Positions 9,646 to 19,122 are shown, counted from the first letter of the stretch. The stretch is DNA of 32,339 bases from an uncultured Saprospiraceae bacterium (GCA_937941765.1 CALDGQ010000074.1:1-32339); one strand, 5' to 3'. Translations and numbers: made by a program. Notes: generated from the sequence alone by a model not told the origin.

Positions 9646-12600
9646 ATGATGAAATCTTTGACGCTATTTTGCGATTTTAGAAACCTTGCATTAAGAACCA
9701 TCAACGTATTAGCTTGTATGCTTTTAGTTGCTGGTGTTTCTGCATTTACAGGATCTACCAATGACAATTGTTCGGACGCTGAGTTCACAACAATCTATAT
9801 GGGAGAACACAATGGCAGTAAGTATTACTGTTCTAGTACGAATGGATGGACCTGGCAACAGGCAAAAACTTATTGCGAAAATAACGGTGGTCACCTGGCG
9901 ATCGTAAACAATGCTCAAGAGAACGAATACCTTAGAGCACGTCTCATGTCTGACTACGCTTGGATCGGATATTCTGACCATGTACATGAAGGATCTTACA
10001 AATGGGTTGACGGTTCTGTTGGTAATTATACTAACTGGAACGCTGGTGAGCCTAATAACTCTGGTGGTGACGAAGACTATACTCGTCTTCTAAAACACAA
10101 CGGAAAATGGACTGATAGAAATGCTACTTTCAAGGCAGAATTTGTAATGGAAATTCCTAATGCTGGAACAGACCTTTGTCCAAACAAATCTCTTACAGTT
10201 AATAACAATGGTGATTGCCCAGTTAGATTATACCACTGGGTTGCTACTGGCGATATTTACTTAACTACTATTAATGCTGGAAGTTCTTATAACTTAGATG
10301 CTGCCGCTGGTAGCATGTACCGTGTTATCAATACTGATCACGTTTGGAGTAATTTACTATTTGACGAACACACAACTTTAACTGCTGATTGTGAGCAGAC
10401 TTGGAATGTAAATCCTCAATACTGTGATCCTTGTGATGCTTTAGGTGGTGATACAGATGGTGATGGTGTATGTGATGATGAAGATTGTAGACCAAACAAC
10501 CCTAACAGACCTGCTGCTCCTGGAACTGCTTGTAATGATAACAATCCTGCTACAGAAAATGATGTAATTCAAAATAACGGATGTCAATGTCAAGGTACTG
10601 AAATCGTTGTTGTTGATAATGACAATGATGGTGTTCCTGCTGACGAAGATTGTGATGATAATGATGCTTCTATTCCAACTACTGTTGGTGCTACTTGTGA
10701 TGATAACAATGCTGCTACTGAAGATGATAAAATCTTAGCGGACGGTTGTACTTGTCAAGGTACTTTTATTATTGTTGTTGATAATGACAATGACGGTGTT
10801 CCTGCTGATGAAGATTGTGATGATAATGATGCTTCAATCCCAACTACTGTTGGTGCTGCTTGTGATGACAATGATGCTTCTACCGAAGATGATAAAATTT
10901 TAGCGGACGGTTGTACTTGTGAAGGTACTGAAATCGTTGTTGTAATTCCAGAAATTAAGATCAATGATGTAACTGTAAACGAAGAAGACGGAACTGCTAC
11001 TTTGACAATCACTTTAGATGAGCCTGCTACTCAAGATGTAACAGCTACTTATACAACCTCAAATGGTGATGCATTTGCTGGTGAAGATTACACTGCAGCA
11101 ACTGGTACAATTACTATTCCTGCTGGTTCAACTTCAACTACAATTACTTTTGATATTTTAGATGATGAAAATCCTGAATCAACAAATGTATTTCTTGTAG
11201 GACTTTCTGATCTTGAAGGTGCTGAATTTGGTGACGGTCAAGGTACTGTTACAATTCTTGATACTGACGAAGCACCAACGCTTCCTGTAGTTACAATTGA
11301 CGATGTTACAGTTTACGAAGAAGATGGAACTGCTGAATTAACAATCTCAATAGATCAGCCTTCTGACTCAAATGTAAACGTTACTTATACAACTTCTAAT
11401 GGTTCTGCAATTGAAGGAGATGACTACACAACTACAACTGGATTTGCAGTAATTCCTGCAGGATCTACTTCTGTTGTTGTTGCTTTCCCAATTGTTGACG
11501 ATGCTTCTCCAGAAGACACTGAAATTTACAATGTAATTTTATCTAACCCTGTAGGTGTTACAATTGGTGACCCACAAGGTACAATTACTATCCTTGATAC
11601 TGACGAAGTTGTTATAGATGTTTGTGATGCTGCTTATACTGTTTCTGGTGCTGCAATCACAATCACTGGATTGAATGACGAAATGAACATGGTTCAAATC
11701 TTAGACGCTGACTGGAACGTATTATATGAGTGTAACTCTTGGACAGTTGCTTGTGATGAGACTACTGTATTTGACAACCTTCCTGAAGGTGACTACATGG
11801 TTTCTATCCAAACTACGGATGCTTCATGGAATCAAATTTGTAACCTTACTGAATCTTTCACTATCGCTGGTGAAGTTAACCCTTGTGCAAACACAGTAAC
11901 TGAGTCTGGTGAAATCGCTGGAGCTCAAACAGGTTGTAGCCCATTTGATGCTGCTACTCTAACTAGTGTTGCTCCTGCTGCTGGTGGATCTGGTACTATC
12001 GAATACTTATGGTTAGCTTCAACTAATGGATGTCCTGGTTCTGTTTCTCAAGCAATTGCTGGTGCAACTGGTGAAACTTATGAGCCTGGTACTTTGACTG
12101 AAACTACTTGGTTCCGTAGATGTTCTCGTAGAGCTCCTTGTGAAGCTTGGTATGGTGTTGGAGAATCTAACTGTATTAAAGTTGTAGTTAACGAAGCTGG
12201 AACTCCTGGTGATACTTGTAATGATAACAACCCTAACACGACTAACGATGTTATTCAAGCTGACGGTTGTTCTTGTAAAGGAGAAACTGCTCCTGGTGAA
12301 ACTGCTAACATTTCAATTGGAGATGTTGTTGTAAATGAAGAAGATGGAACGGCTACTGTTACAGTTACTATCGACCAAGTTCTTGGTTCTGACTTAACAA
12401 TCGATTATACTGCTGGTGATGCTACTGCTGATGCTACGGATTATGTTTCTGGAAACGGAACACTTACAATCCCTGCTGGTGAATTAACGGGTACCATTAC
12501 TTACCCTATCCTTGATGATAGCAATCCTGAATCTACTGAAGATTTCAACATTACATTAACGAATCCTTCTGTAGGAACTATCGTTGACGGAATCGGTGTT

Positions 12601-15552
12601 GTAACTATTCTTGATACTGACGAAGACGGACCTATCAGTACTGATTGTGCTGCTGGATATTCTGTTGATGGCAACGCTATCACAATCACTGGTTTGACAA
12701 ACGAAATGAACATGGTTCAAATTTTGGATGCTGACTGGGCAGTACTTTACGAATGTAACTCTTGGACAACTGCTTGTGATGCAACAACTGTATTTGACAA
12801 CCTTCCTGCTGGAAACTACATGGTTTCTATCCAAACTACGGATGCTTCATGGAATCAAATTTGTAACATTACAGAGTCATTCACAATTGATGGCGGAAAC
12901 GGTCCTGTTGATGCGGATGGTGACGGTGTAGATGCTGCTGATGACTGTGATGACAATGATCCTTCTGTTCCTACAACTGTTGGTTCATCTTGCGATGATA
13001 ACAATGCTGCTACAACAAATGATGTAATCCTTGCTGATGGATGTACTTGTGAAGGTGTTGAAGATGTTGAACCATCTGAATGTGATGTAACTTATGTTGC
13101 TACTGATGATATGATCACTGTATCTAACTTAACGGATGCGGTTGTTGCTGTAAAAGTATTGGATGAAAACTTCAATGTTGCTTACGAATGTAACGGTTGG
13201 TCTACTGCTTGTAACGAAACTGAAGTAATTGATATGCTGACTCCTGGTAAGTATTTCTTACAAGTTCAAACATACGATGCTTCATGGACTAATATCTGTG
13301 AATTATTTGAAGAATTTACTATCGAAGGTGGCGGAAATCCTAACGATGTTGATGGTGACGGTGTAGATGCTGCTGATGACTGTGATGACAATGATCCTTC
13401 TGTTCCTACAACTGTTGGTTCATCTTGTGATGATAACAATGCTGCTACAGAAAATGATGTAATCCTTGCTGACGGTTGTTCTTGTGAAGGAACTCCAATC
13501 GTAGTATTGACTTGCGATGTAGATGTTACTACTGACGGTTCTGAAATCGTTGTAACTGGTTTGACTGCTCCTATCGTATCTACTAAAGTAATTGATACAG
13601 ACTGGAATTATGTGTACGAATGTGGAACCATGACTACTGCTTGTAATGAAACTGAAGTAATTACTGGTTTACCTGCTGGTACTTATTTTGTAAGTGTTCA
13701 AACTTACGATGCTGCATGGAACACAATCTGTAACGAATGGATCGAAGTGGTAATCGAAGACATTACTCCAGTTATTCCTGCTATCTCTATCGACGATGTT
13801 ACTGTAAATGAAGAAGACGGAACGGCATCTTTGACTATCTCAATTGATCAACCTGCTGACAGTGATATCACAGTTGTTTACTCAACTAGCAATGGTACTG
13901 CTACGAATGGTGAAGACTACATTACAATTACTGATGCAATTGCAATTATTCCTGCAGGAAGCACTTCAGTTGTAGTTACTTTCCCAATCGTAGACAATGA
14001 TGCTCCGGAAGCTACTGAAGTTTATGTTGTAGACTTAACTTCTCCAACAGGTGCTACAATCGCAGATCCTCAAGGAACAATTACAATCCTTGATACAGAT
14101 GAAGAAGTTATTGTTGAAGGTACTTGTGACAATGTTGACGCAATCAGACCTGCTCTTGACTTAAGCTCATCTTGCCATGGAGATGCGGATGACAACAGAG
14201 TTATCTGGATTGAAGGTGAATTGTTTTCTTCTGCTGGTAACCTTTACTTTGTTGAATTTGCTGATGGAACTGCACAATTGAAAGGAACCATTACTTCTCT
14301 TGATAACGGAGCTAACGTAGATGTGAATGTAATTTTCACTGGTAAAACTAACAATGGAAATGCATACACAAATAGCTGTTCTACTTTGAACCACGTTGAT
14401 GACTGGTACTACTATGCTGACTTTAGCGGAACAATCGGTGGAGAAACTGTTATTCCTCACCCTGATCACGGTTTCCAAATTGGATTAGGTGCGAACGTTA
14501 AGAATAACTCAATGGGTGCTTCTGGTTGGTTTACACTTGGTTCTGCTGATGGAACAAGAGGTGATTTCAACTTGGACTTAGGTTCATTAATCGAATGTAC
14601 TGATAACAATGACAATGGTGTAATTGATGTTTGTGAAGAAACTGTTGATACTGGAATTTGTATTGAAAGATCTGTTTCAGATGTAATCAACTGTAACAAT
14701 GATGTTGTTTATGGATTCCATATCCGTACTGAAGAGCACAACAGATATTACAACTGGGAATTTGCAGACTTAGTAGAATACACGGACGGAACGGCTACAT
14801 TAACTGGTAGAGTTGTAAATTCAGTAGATGCAAACATCGGATTTGATGTTGAATTCAATATGACTGGAAGAACAAATACTCCAAATGCAGAAGGTACTAA
14901 AGAACACAGATGTGATAATACGCTTGACTATAACAGCTACTACTACTACAGTGATTTCACTGGTACATTGAATGGTCTAAATGACATTGCTGGATTATCT
15001 TTTGATATCGCAACTCTTGGAAATTCATTCCAATTAGGTGTAGGTGCAAGTGCTACTGGACAAGCTAACGAATTCGGTGCAAGTGCATGGTGGTCAGCTG
15101 TACAAACAAGTGCTGCTTCTAACGGAACTACTTTTACTCCTTCAGGAACACACGGTGACATCAACATTAACTTATCAGGTAGCTACCCTACTTGTTTAGG
15201 AAATGTAAATCCACTAATCGCTGTTGATACTGATAGAGCTGATGCTGCTAAAGCAACTGCTACTACTACTGAAGAAATGAATACTGAAGTAACTAAAGTT
15301 GCTAACTTCTCAATCTTCCCGAACCCTGCTACTGAGTATATCAACATTGAAGTTAGCGAATTCGCTGGTCAAGATGTTCAAGTTATGGTTTTCAACGCAA
15401 TCGGTGTTCAGACTTATAACAACAACATTTCGAACTTAAACGATAACGTTATCTCAATCGATCTTGCTCAATACGGAAACGGTGCTTACACTGTTATCTT
15501 CCAAGCAGATGGAAAGATTACTACTGAAAAATTTATTGTAACTAAGCAATAA
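9646..15552 (+). CDS. 1968-residue secreted C-type lectin / pVHL-like / Calx-beta / TSP3-like adhesin with T9SS sorting domain
   Basis: Positions are approximate. Signal peptide ~1-34. C-type lectin domain ~50-171 with intact EPN (135-137), WIGYS and GKW motifs, so calcium-dependent mannose-type sugar binding is plausible. pVHL-like beta domain ~180-256 (CPVRLYHW...INAGSSY...AGSMYRV). TSP3-like repeats ~268-316, 323-371, 377-425, 1088-1135, 1233-1282, plus a half unit ~856-878. Four Calx-beta domains ~437-540, 547-652, 887-990, 1378-1485 (V-NEEDGTA...TILDTDE). Four four-cysteine modules ~658-740, 1000-1080, 1144-1225, 1289-1370. A cysteine-rich Ig-like segment lies at ~746-848 (WFRRCSRR). A duplicated domain follows at ~1500-1645 and ~1680-1845, then a T9SS type-A sorting domain at ~1885-1968. 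Codons are strongly biased to GCT, CCT, GGT and AAC, suggesting high expression. It is probably a major surface or matrix adhesin. Confidence 0.93.
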   Translation: MMKSLTLFCDFRNLALRTINVLACMLLVAGVSAFTGSTNDNCSDAEFTTIYMGEHNGSKYYCSSTNGWTWQQAKTYCENNGGHLAIVNNAQENEYLRARLMSDYAWIGYSDHVHEGSYKWVDGSVGNYTNWNAGEPNNSGGDEDYTRLLKHNGKWTDRNATFKAEFVMEIPNAGTDLCPNKSLTVNNNGDCPVRLYHWVATGDIYLTTINAGSSYNLDAAAGSMYRVINTDHVWSNLLFDEHTTLTADCEQTWNVNPQYCDPCDALGGDTDGDGVCDDEDCRPNNPNRPAAPGTACNDNNPATENDVIQNNGCQCQGTEIVVVDNDNDGVPADEDCDDNDASIPTTVGATCDDNNAATEDDKILADGCTCQGTFIIVVDNDNDGVPADEDCDDNDASIPTTVGAACDDNDASTEDDKILADGCTCEGTEIVVVIPEIKINDVTVNEEDGTATLTITLDEPATQDVTATYTTSNGDAFAGEDYTAATGTITIPAGSTSTTITFDILDDENPESTNVFLVGLSDLEGAEFGDGQGTVTILDTDEAPTLPVVTIDDVTVYEEDGTAELTISIDQPSDSNVNVTYTTSNGSAIEGDDYTTTTGFAVIPAGSTSVVVAFPIVDDASPEDTEIYNVILSNPVGVTIGDPQGTITILDTDEVVIDVCDAAYTVSGAAITITGLNDEMNMVQILDADWNVLYECNSWTVACDETTVFDNLPEGDYMVSIQTTDASWNQICNLTESFTIAGEVNPCANTVTESGEIAGAQTGCSPFDAATLTSVAPAAGGSGTIEYLWLASTNGCPGSVSQAIAGATGETYEPGTLTETTWFRRCSRRAPCEAWYGVGESNCIKVVVNEAGTPGDTCNDNNPNTTNDVIQADGCSCKGETAPGETANISIGDVVVNEEDGTATVTVTIDQVLGSDLTIDYTAGDATADATDYVSGNGTLTIPAGELTGTITYPILDDSNPESTEDFNITLTNPSVGTIVDGIGVVTILDTDEDGPISTDCAAGYSVDGNAITITGLTNEMNMVQILDADWAVLYECNSWTTACDATTVFDNLPAGNYMVSIQTTDASWNQICNITESFTIDGGNGPVDADGDGVDAADDCDDNDPSVPTTVGSSCDDNNAATTNDVILADGCTCEGVEDVEPSECDVTYVATDDMITVSNLTDAVVAVKVLDENFNVAYECNGWSTACNETEVIDMLTPGKYFLQVQTYDASWTNICELFEEFTIEGGGNPNDVDGDGVDAADDCDDNDPSVPTTVGSSCDDNNAATENDVILADGCSCEGTPIVVLTCDVDVTTDGSEIVVTGLTAPIVSTKVIDTDWNYVYECGTMTTACNETEVITGLPAGTYFVSVQTYDAAWNTICNEWIEVVIEDITPVIPAISIDDVTVNEEDGTASLTISIDQPADSDITVVYSTSNGTATNGEDYITITDAIAIIPAGSTSVVVTFPIVDNDAPEATEVYVVDLTSPTGATIADPQGTITILDTDEEVIVEGTCDNVDAIRPALDLSSSCHGDADDNRVIWIEGELFSSAGNLYFVEFADGTAQLKGTITSLDNGANVDVNVIFTGKTNNGNAYTNSCSTLNHVDDWYYYADFSGTIGGETVIPHPDHGFQIGLGANVKNNSMGASGWFTLGSADGTRGDFNLDLGSLIECTDNNDNGVIDVCEETVDTGICIERSVSDVINCNNDVVYGFHIRTEEHNRYYNWEFADLVEYTDGTATLTGRVVNSVDANIGFDVEFNMTGRTNTPNAEGTKEHRCDNTLDYNSYYYYSDFTGTLNGLNDIAGLSFDIATLGNSFQLGVGASATGQANEFGASAWWSAVQTSAASNGTTFTPSGTHGDININLSGSYPTCLGNVNPLIAVDTDRADAAKATATTTEEMNTEVTKVANFSIFPNPATEYINIEVSEFAGQDVQVMVFNAIGVQTYNNNISNLNDNVISIDLAQYGNGAYTVIFQADGKITTEKFIVTKQ

Positions 15553-15588
15553 TTGATGAATTAAGTTTTTAATCATCGCTAGATTAAG

Positions 15589-15622
15589 GGCGGCTCGGAT
15601 TTTTCCGAGTCGTCTTTTTTTT
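15589..15622 (+). terminator. Intrinsic terminator after largest adhesin
   Basis: An 11-bp stem (15589-15599 with 15604-15614, core CTCGGA/TCCGAG with two G-T wobbles), a TTTT loop and eight T. It lies between convergent genes. The minus side lacks a T-run, so it probably serves only the + strand gene. Confidence 0.9.
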
Positions 15623-15631
15623 GTGCCTACT

Positions 15632-16120
15632 CTAGATATTATTGATTCTATGCTTTAGACTTTTTTTGCGAATTCGATCACCAAAAAAAATCCTCCTGAT
15701 CTCTTCAATCGGTTGATCCAAATACTGCGCATAGTCTTTAAAAGGCCAAGGTTTACTCATTTTTCGTGTTCTAATTAATGCTTTAGGAATCACTCCTAAC
15801 AATTTCAATAGGTGCTTCCTAAAATGTCCAACACTGTATTCACTAAACAAATGATAAGCTTGTACTTCTCGATACCCTTTCGTAATTTCCATAAAACTCG
15901 ATGTGGTACCAAATGAAGTCCAAATTTTGACCAACCCTTCTCCATACAAGGTAGTGTCACATCCAAATACAACATGTGCTATATCATGACATTTTAAAAA
16001 CTCATTTCCAGCATCAGAATAAACCGTATCTGAGAAATATTGACCATTCCTTTTCTGAAACTCCTTCAATCCTTCTTGTAACGTTTTTTTATGATCCACA
16101 CTTTTTAGTTTTCTATACAA
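15632..16120 (-). CDS. COQ4-like protein
   Basis: Up to 162 residues. The diagnostic feature is H45-D-I-A-H49 followed by eleven residues and E61, exactly the HDxxH-x11-E metal-binding motif of the COQ4 family, which organises ubiquinone biosynthesis in eukaryotes and some proteobacteria. Bacteroidota normally make menaquinone, so the substrate here is unknown and a ubiquinone role should not be assumed. No signal peptide or membrane segment is seen. The first possible start is TTG at 16120, overlapping the upstream glucanase by 16 nt. A GTG at 16097-16099, just after the glucanase stop, is an equally good start. Either way the two genes are likely translated from one mRNA. Confidence 0.7.
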   Translation of the reverse strand: MYRKLKSVDHKKTLQEGLKEFQKRNGQYFSDTVYSDAGNEFLKCHDIAHVVFGCDTTLYGEGLVKIWTSFGTTSSFMEITKGYREVQAYHLFSEYSVGHFRKHLLKLLGVIPKALIRTRKMSKPWPFKDYAQYLDQPIEEIRRIFFGDRIRKKSLKHRINNI

Positions 16121-18021
16121 GGATCTATCAATCCCTCAAAAATAGCTCCCGTTTTTACTTCAAAACCAGATTCCAACAACAAATTGTTAGATCGGAAAAT
16201 AACGGTCTCTGGATTATTGACGACTCCATTTGAATTAATATATTGAGCCGTTTGATAGGTAGCTGGTTGAATGGTTTGATTATAAATTTCCAAGTCCGTA
16301 GCACAAGGATCACAATCTAATGGAGTCACACTTATGTTGTCATAATAACAATCAATTGCCGATGCGCCTGAATTAAGAATAATACGACCATCACTATCTG
16401 TGTCTGCTGACATGGTAAATTGAAAAGTATAAGTTGTTGGCACAGTCGTCAAGTTTTGAGCATGATAATAGTATTGACTACCATCTGCTTTATGAACAAT
16501 CACATTGGTACTTCGGTCTTGTTCTGCATAAGCATCGTAACTTACTTGATACGTCTTTCCATTTTCCAATAAAATCCCAGTCTGTCTAACACCTAAATGC
16601 CAATTGCTTGTGCCGGCTGCCACCGTTTCAACTTTCAAAAAACCATCATTCGATATTGAAATATTTCCAGTTGCATTGTTATAATTTACCAAACTCCAAT
16701 GATCCATTACATTGTCAAAATGCTTATTATTGATTAACTCACAGGTCGCTTTAGATGGACAATTGGTGGGTGCAATACTGACATATTCATAATAAACGGG
16801 AATACTAGAAGCACCCGACCCCAATGAAATAGCAGCATTCAAATCTGTGGGATCATTCATCACAAAAGTAAAACTGTAGTTGGTTGGACTTGTTGTTAAA
16901 AGCTGTCCATGATAGTAATATTGTGTTCCATTATTATTTTGAACAATTACATTAATCGCTCGGTCCGCATCTGAATATGCTTTAAAATTAACTTCATATG
17001 CTTGACCATTGATCAATTCATAACCAACTTGTTTGAGCGCTAAATGCCAATTACTAGTTCCAGGAGTTGTTGCTGTTACTTTTATACTTTCATGAATTCC
17101 AGGAGAAACCGTTCCTGATGCACCATTAAAATTCACTAAATTCCATTCACTTTGAATAGCTGTGAAATCATAATTTTTCAGTAATTCACAAGCCACATCA
17201 TTCACTACACAATTGGGATCCAACTGATACACTCGTACATAATCCACCTCCATTGTTGCAGGTAATTGGTTGATATTATTATTTGCATCATTGTGCGGAG
17301 CTTCCAAATAATCTCCACCAACTGCAACGTTCAATCTTAAATAATAAGGAATATTAAATGGCCCTGGATGAACAGTCGCATTAGGTTCATCAAAATTATT
17401 GATCGTATGATAATGATTGCCATCGATGTAAAATTTCAACTCTCCTTCGCTCCACTCTACTGCATATACATGCCAATTGTCCGCATCTCCAACAACGTAT
17501 GGTCCTTTTTCCTGTTGCCTATCTGCTGCACTATTCCCCCAATGCGCATTGCCATAGGACGTTGTCATATCATGACCTTTGATTTCGAAAATATCAATTT
17601 CACCACTCATCGGCCAAGGTCCATAAATATCATCCTGAGGACTCATCCAGAAAGCAGGCCACGTACTGTTAGAAGCCGGTACTTTCACCCTTGCTTCAAA
17701 ATAACCATAGGTCCAAGATGCTACATCTTTTGTTTGAACAAATCCTGATGTAAAATCAGTCTGTCCGTTAAAACATGGATAAGCGGGATCATATTCTGCC
17801 GTTATTTGCAAAGCACCTCCGGATACCATTGTATTGTTAGGAGTATAGCAGTTTTGAACATTTGAACCATTCCAACCCCCACTTTGGTAAGACCACTTCG
17901 TCAAATCAAGGGTATTCCCATCAAATTCATCAGACCAAACAAGACTAAAACAGGGATCTGGTTGTGCAGTAATTACGATGGGAAGCAGAAGAATGAGGAA
18001 GATTTTTGATATTGTACGCAT
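16105..18021 (-). CDS. GH16 family endo-beta-glucanase with two CBM4/9-like modules
   Basis: 638 residues from the ATG at 18021. The frame is open further upstream, but this start gives a clean signal peptide (MRTISKIFLILLLPIVITAQ). The GH16 catalytic domain spans ~25-266 with the active-site signature GEIDIFE: E141 nucleophile and E146 acid/base, with D143 between them. The fold markers WSDEFDG, FWMSPQ and VDYVRVYQ are present. The EIDIFE form without an extra residue is typical of beta-1,3-glucanase (laminarinase)-type GH16, so laminarin or a similar beta-glucan is the likely substrate. Two tandem CBM4/9-like carbohydrate-binding modules follow (~276-417 and ~425-566, each with TSNWHL). The ~70-residue tail (SGFEVKTGAIFEG) resembles a Bacteroidota '3-coathanger'-type C-terminal repeat rather than a type-A sorting domain, so its export anchor is unclear. 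Confidence 0.92.
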   Translation of the reverse strand: MRTISKIFLILLLPIVITAQPDPCFSLVWSDEFDGNTLDLTKWSYQSGGWNGSNVQNCYTPNNTMVSGGALQITAEYDPAYPCFNGQTDFTSGFVQTKDVASWTYGYFEARVKVPASNSTWPAFWMSPQDDIYGPWPMSGEIDIFEIKGHDMTTSYGNAHWGNSAADRQQEKGPYVVGDADNWHVYAVEWSEGELKFYIDGNHYHTINNFDEPNATVHPGPFNIPYYLRLNVAVGGDYLEAPHNDANNNINQLPATMEVDYVRVYQLDPNCVVNDVACELLKNYDFTAIQSEWNLVNFNGASGTVSPGIHESIKVTATTPGTSNWHLALKQVGYELINGQAYEVNFKAYSDADRAINVIVQNNNGTQYYYHGQLLTTSPTNYSFTFVMNDPTDLNAAISLGSGASSIPVYYEYVSIAPTNCPSKATCELINNKHFDNVMDHWSLVNYNNATGNISISNDGFLKVETVAAGTSNWHLGVRQTGILLENGKTYQVSYDAYAEQDRSTNVIVHKADGSQYYYHAQNLTTVPTTYTFQFTMSADTDSDGRIILNSGASAIDCYYDNISVTPLDCDPCATDLEIYNQTIQPATYQTAQYINSNGVVNNPETVIFRSNNLLLESGFEVKTGAIFEGLIDPCIEN

Positions 18022-18336
18022 TTCGGTATCAGGTTTTTGAACGAATGGATTATTTGAAATTAAACAAAATCTGGATATTTCTACCTTAAAATTGAAGATG
18101 AAATTTGTTAATGTTTTAATGTGAACGTAACGAGATACTGATAAGACATTTATTGTGACAAGGCTCGAGGATGGATTGCGTTTAAAGTTACATACAAATA
18201 TTAAGAAGCACAGGCTTTCCAATGTTGTTGTTTTTAATTCAAACAATTCTAATACGTTGGCATGGTTTTTAATCTAACAATACCCATACCTCGCTTTCGA
18301 ATTAAACGTAAATATATTATTACAATAAAAATTAAT
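18022..18336. other. Divergent intergenic region
   Basis: 315 bp between the glucanase (minus) and the outer-membrane protein gene (plus). It must hold promoters for both. Frames open into it from both sides but show no protein-like composition. No convincing promoter boxes or repeats were found. Confidence 0.4.
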
Positions 18337-18938
18337 ATGAGAACAATTAAACAAATTTTTAAGATCACAAAAAGTTCTATCCTAATTGCAATTGGTATTT
18401 TTGCATTCAATTGTGCTTATGCTCAAGGGTACTATCATGGCGTAGGTGGACAATTTGAACAAGGAACTTTTAAACTAGAAGCTGAAAATTTTTCAGAAAC
18501 GGCAAACCCAGGTGTTCCTGGAGCATTTTATAAAGCTACTTATGGTTTCACTGAAAAATTTGCTGTTTCAGCTTATCCTTTTCTTGGATTTAGTGGTAGT
18601 ACCAACAGTCGTACAGGTGCAAGTAGTGATTCCTCTATTGGAATATCACTTCCTGTAGTTGCAGAAATGTATTTTGGAGATATGGATGATGCTTGCTTTT
18701 TCGCTGGCGCAGGATTTGCATATTCAAAACTTGGATCAAATAGAGCTATGGAAGCGGAAAAGCTTTTGGTCCACAATTTAGTCTTGGCGGTCAATTTGAA
18801 TTAAGAGAAAGACTTATCGGACTAAGAGTTGCTTATACGCTTGGTTTAAATAAAACTGATGTCGTAGAGGGTCTTGATTATACAAAGGATAGTTCCACCG
18901 TACTTTCATTGGGCGCGTATTATGTGTTAGGTAGATAA
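18337..18938 (+). pseudogene. Outer-membrane beta-barrel protein interrupted by a -1 frameshift
   Basis: The start ATG at 18337 gives a signal peptide (ITKSSILIAIGIFAFNCAYAQ). The barrel pattern of alternating residues and paired glycines (GVGGQFEQGTFKLE, YGFTEKFAVSAYPFLGFSG, AEMYFGDMDDACFFAGAGFAYSKLG) continues to about 18744, then the frame runs into a stop at 18802-18804. In the next frame, from about 18744, the protein resumes (YGSGKAFGPQFSLGGQF, LIGLRVAYTLGLNKT) and ends in a typical barrel C-terminus, LSLGAYYVLGR, with TAA at 18936-18938. Reading base 18744 twice restores a ~200-residue protein of ordinary size for small porin-family barrels. The break is either a real one-base deletion or a sequencing error; no homopolymer lies at the site. 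Confidence 0.8.
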
Positions 18939-18960
18939 ACTGTAATTTACATTAAAAATG

Positions 18961-18998
18961 AAAAACTGAGTACCATCAATGTTGGTGCTCAGTTTTTT
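18961..18998 (+). terminator. Intrinsic terminator after OMP gene
   Basis: A 15-bp stem (18961-18975 with 18983-18997, one wobble; core ACTGAG/CTCAGT), a 7-nt loop and an overlapping T-run, 22 bp after the restored stop codon. Its position supports 18938, not 18804, as the original gene end. Confidence 0.9.
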
Positions 18999-19122
18999 TG
19001 ATTTTAACCACTTTATTTTTTTATTTCCAAAAAATCTGTAACCATTTCGAAACTCACGTAGTCTTATTTGAAATTGATCAATTATTATTTCATTAATTAT
19101 TCAACTTTCAAATTAAAAAATT

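Noticed and set aside
2300..10160. Diversity-generating retroelement target, suggested by the C-type lectin fold
   Set aside because: The lectin domains are N-terminal, there is no reverse transcriptase, and no adenine-biased template/variable repeat pair is seen.
18262..18336. Earlier ATG at 18262 for the OMP gene
   Set aside because: It would add 25 basic residues before a clear signal peptide; ATG 18337 gives the normal start.
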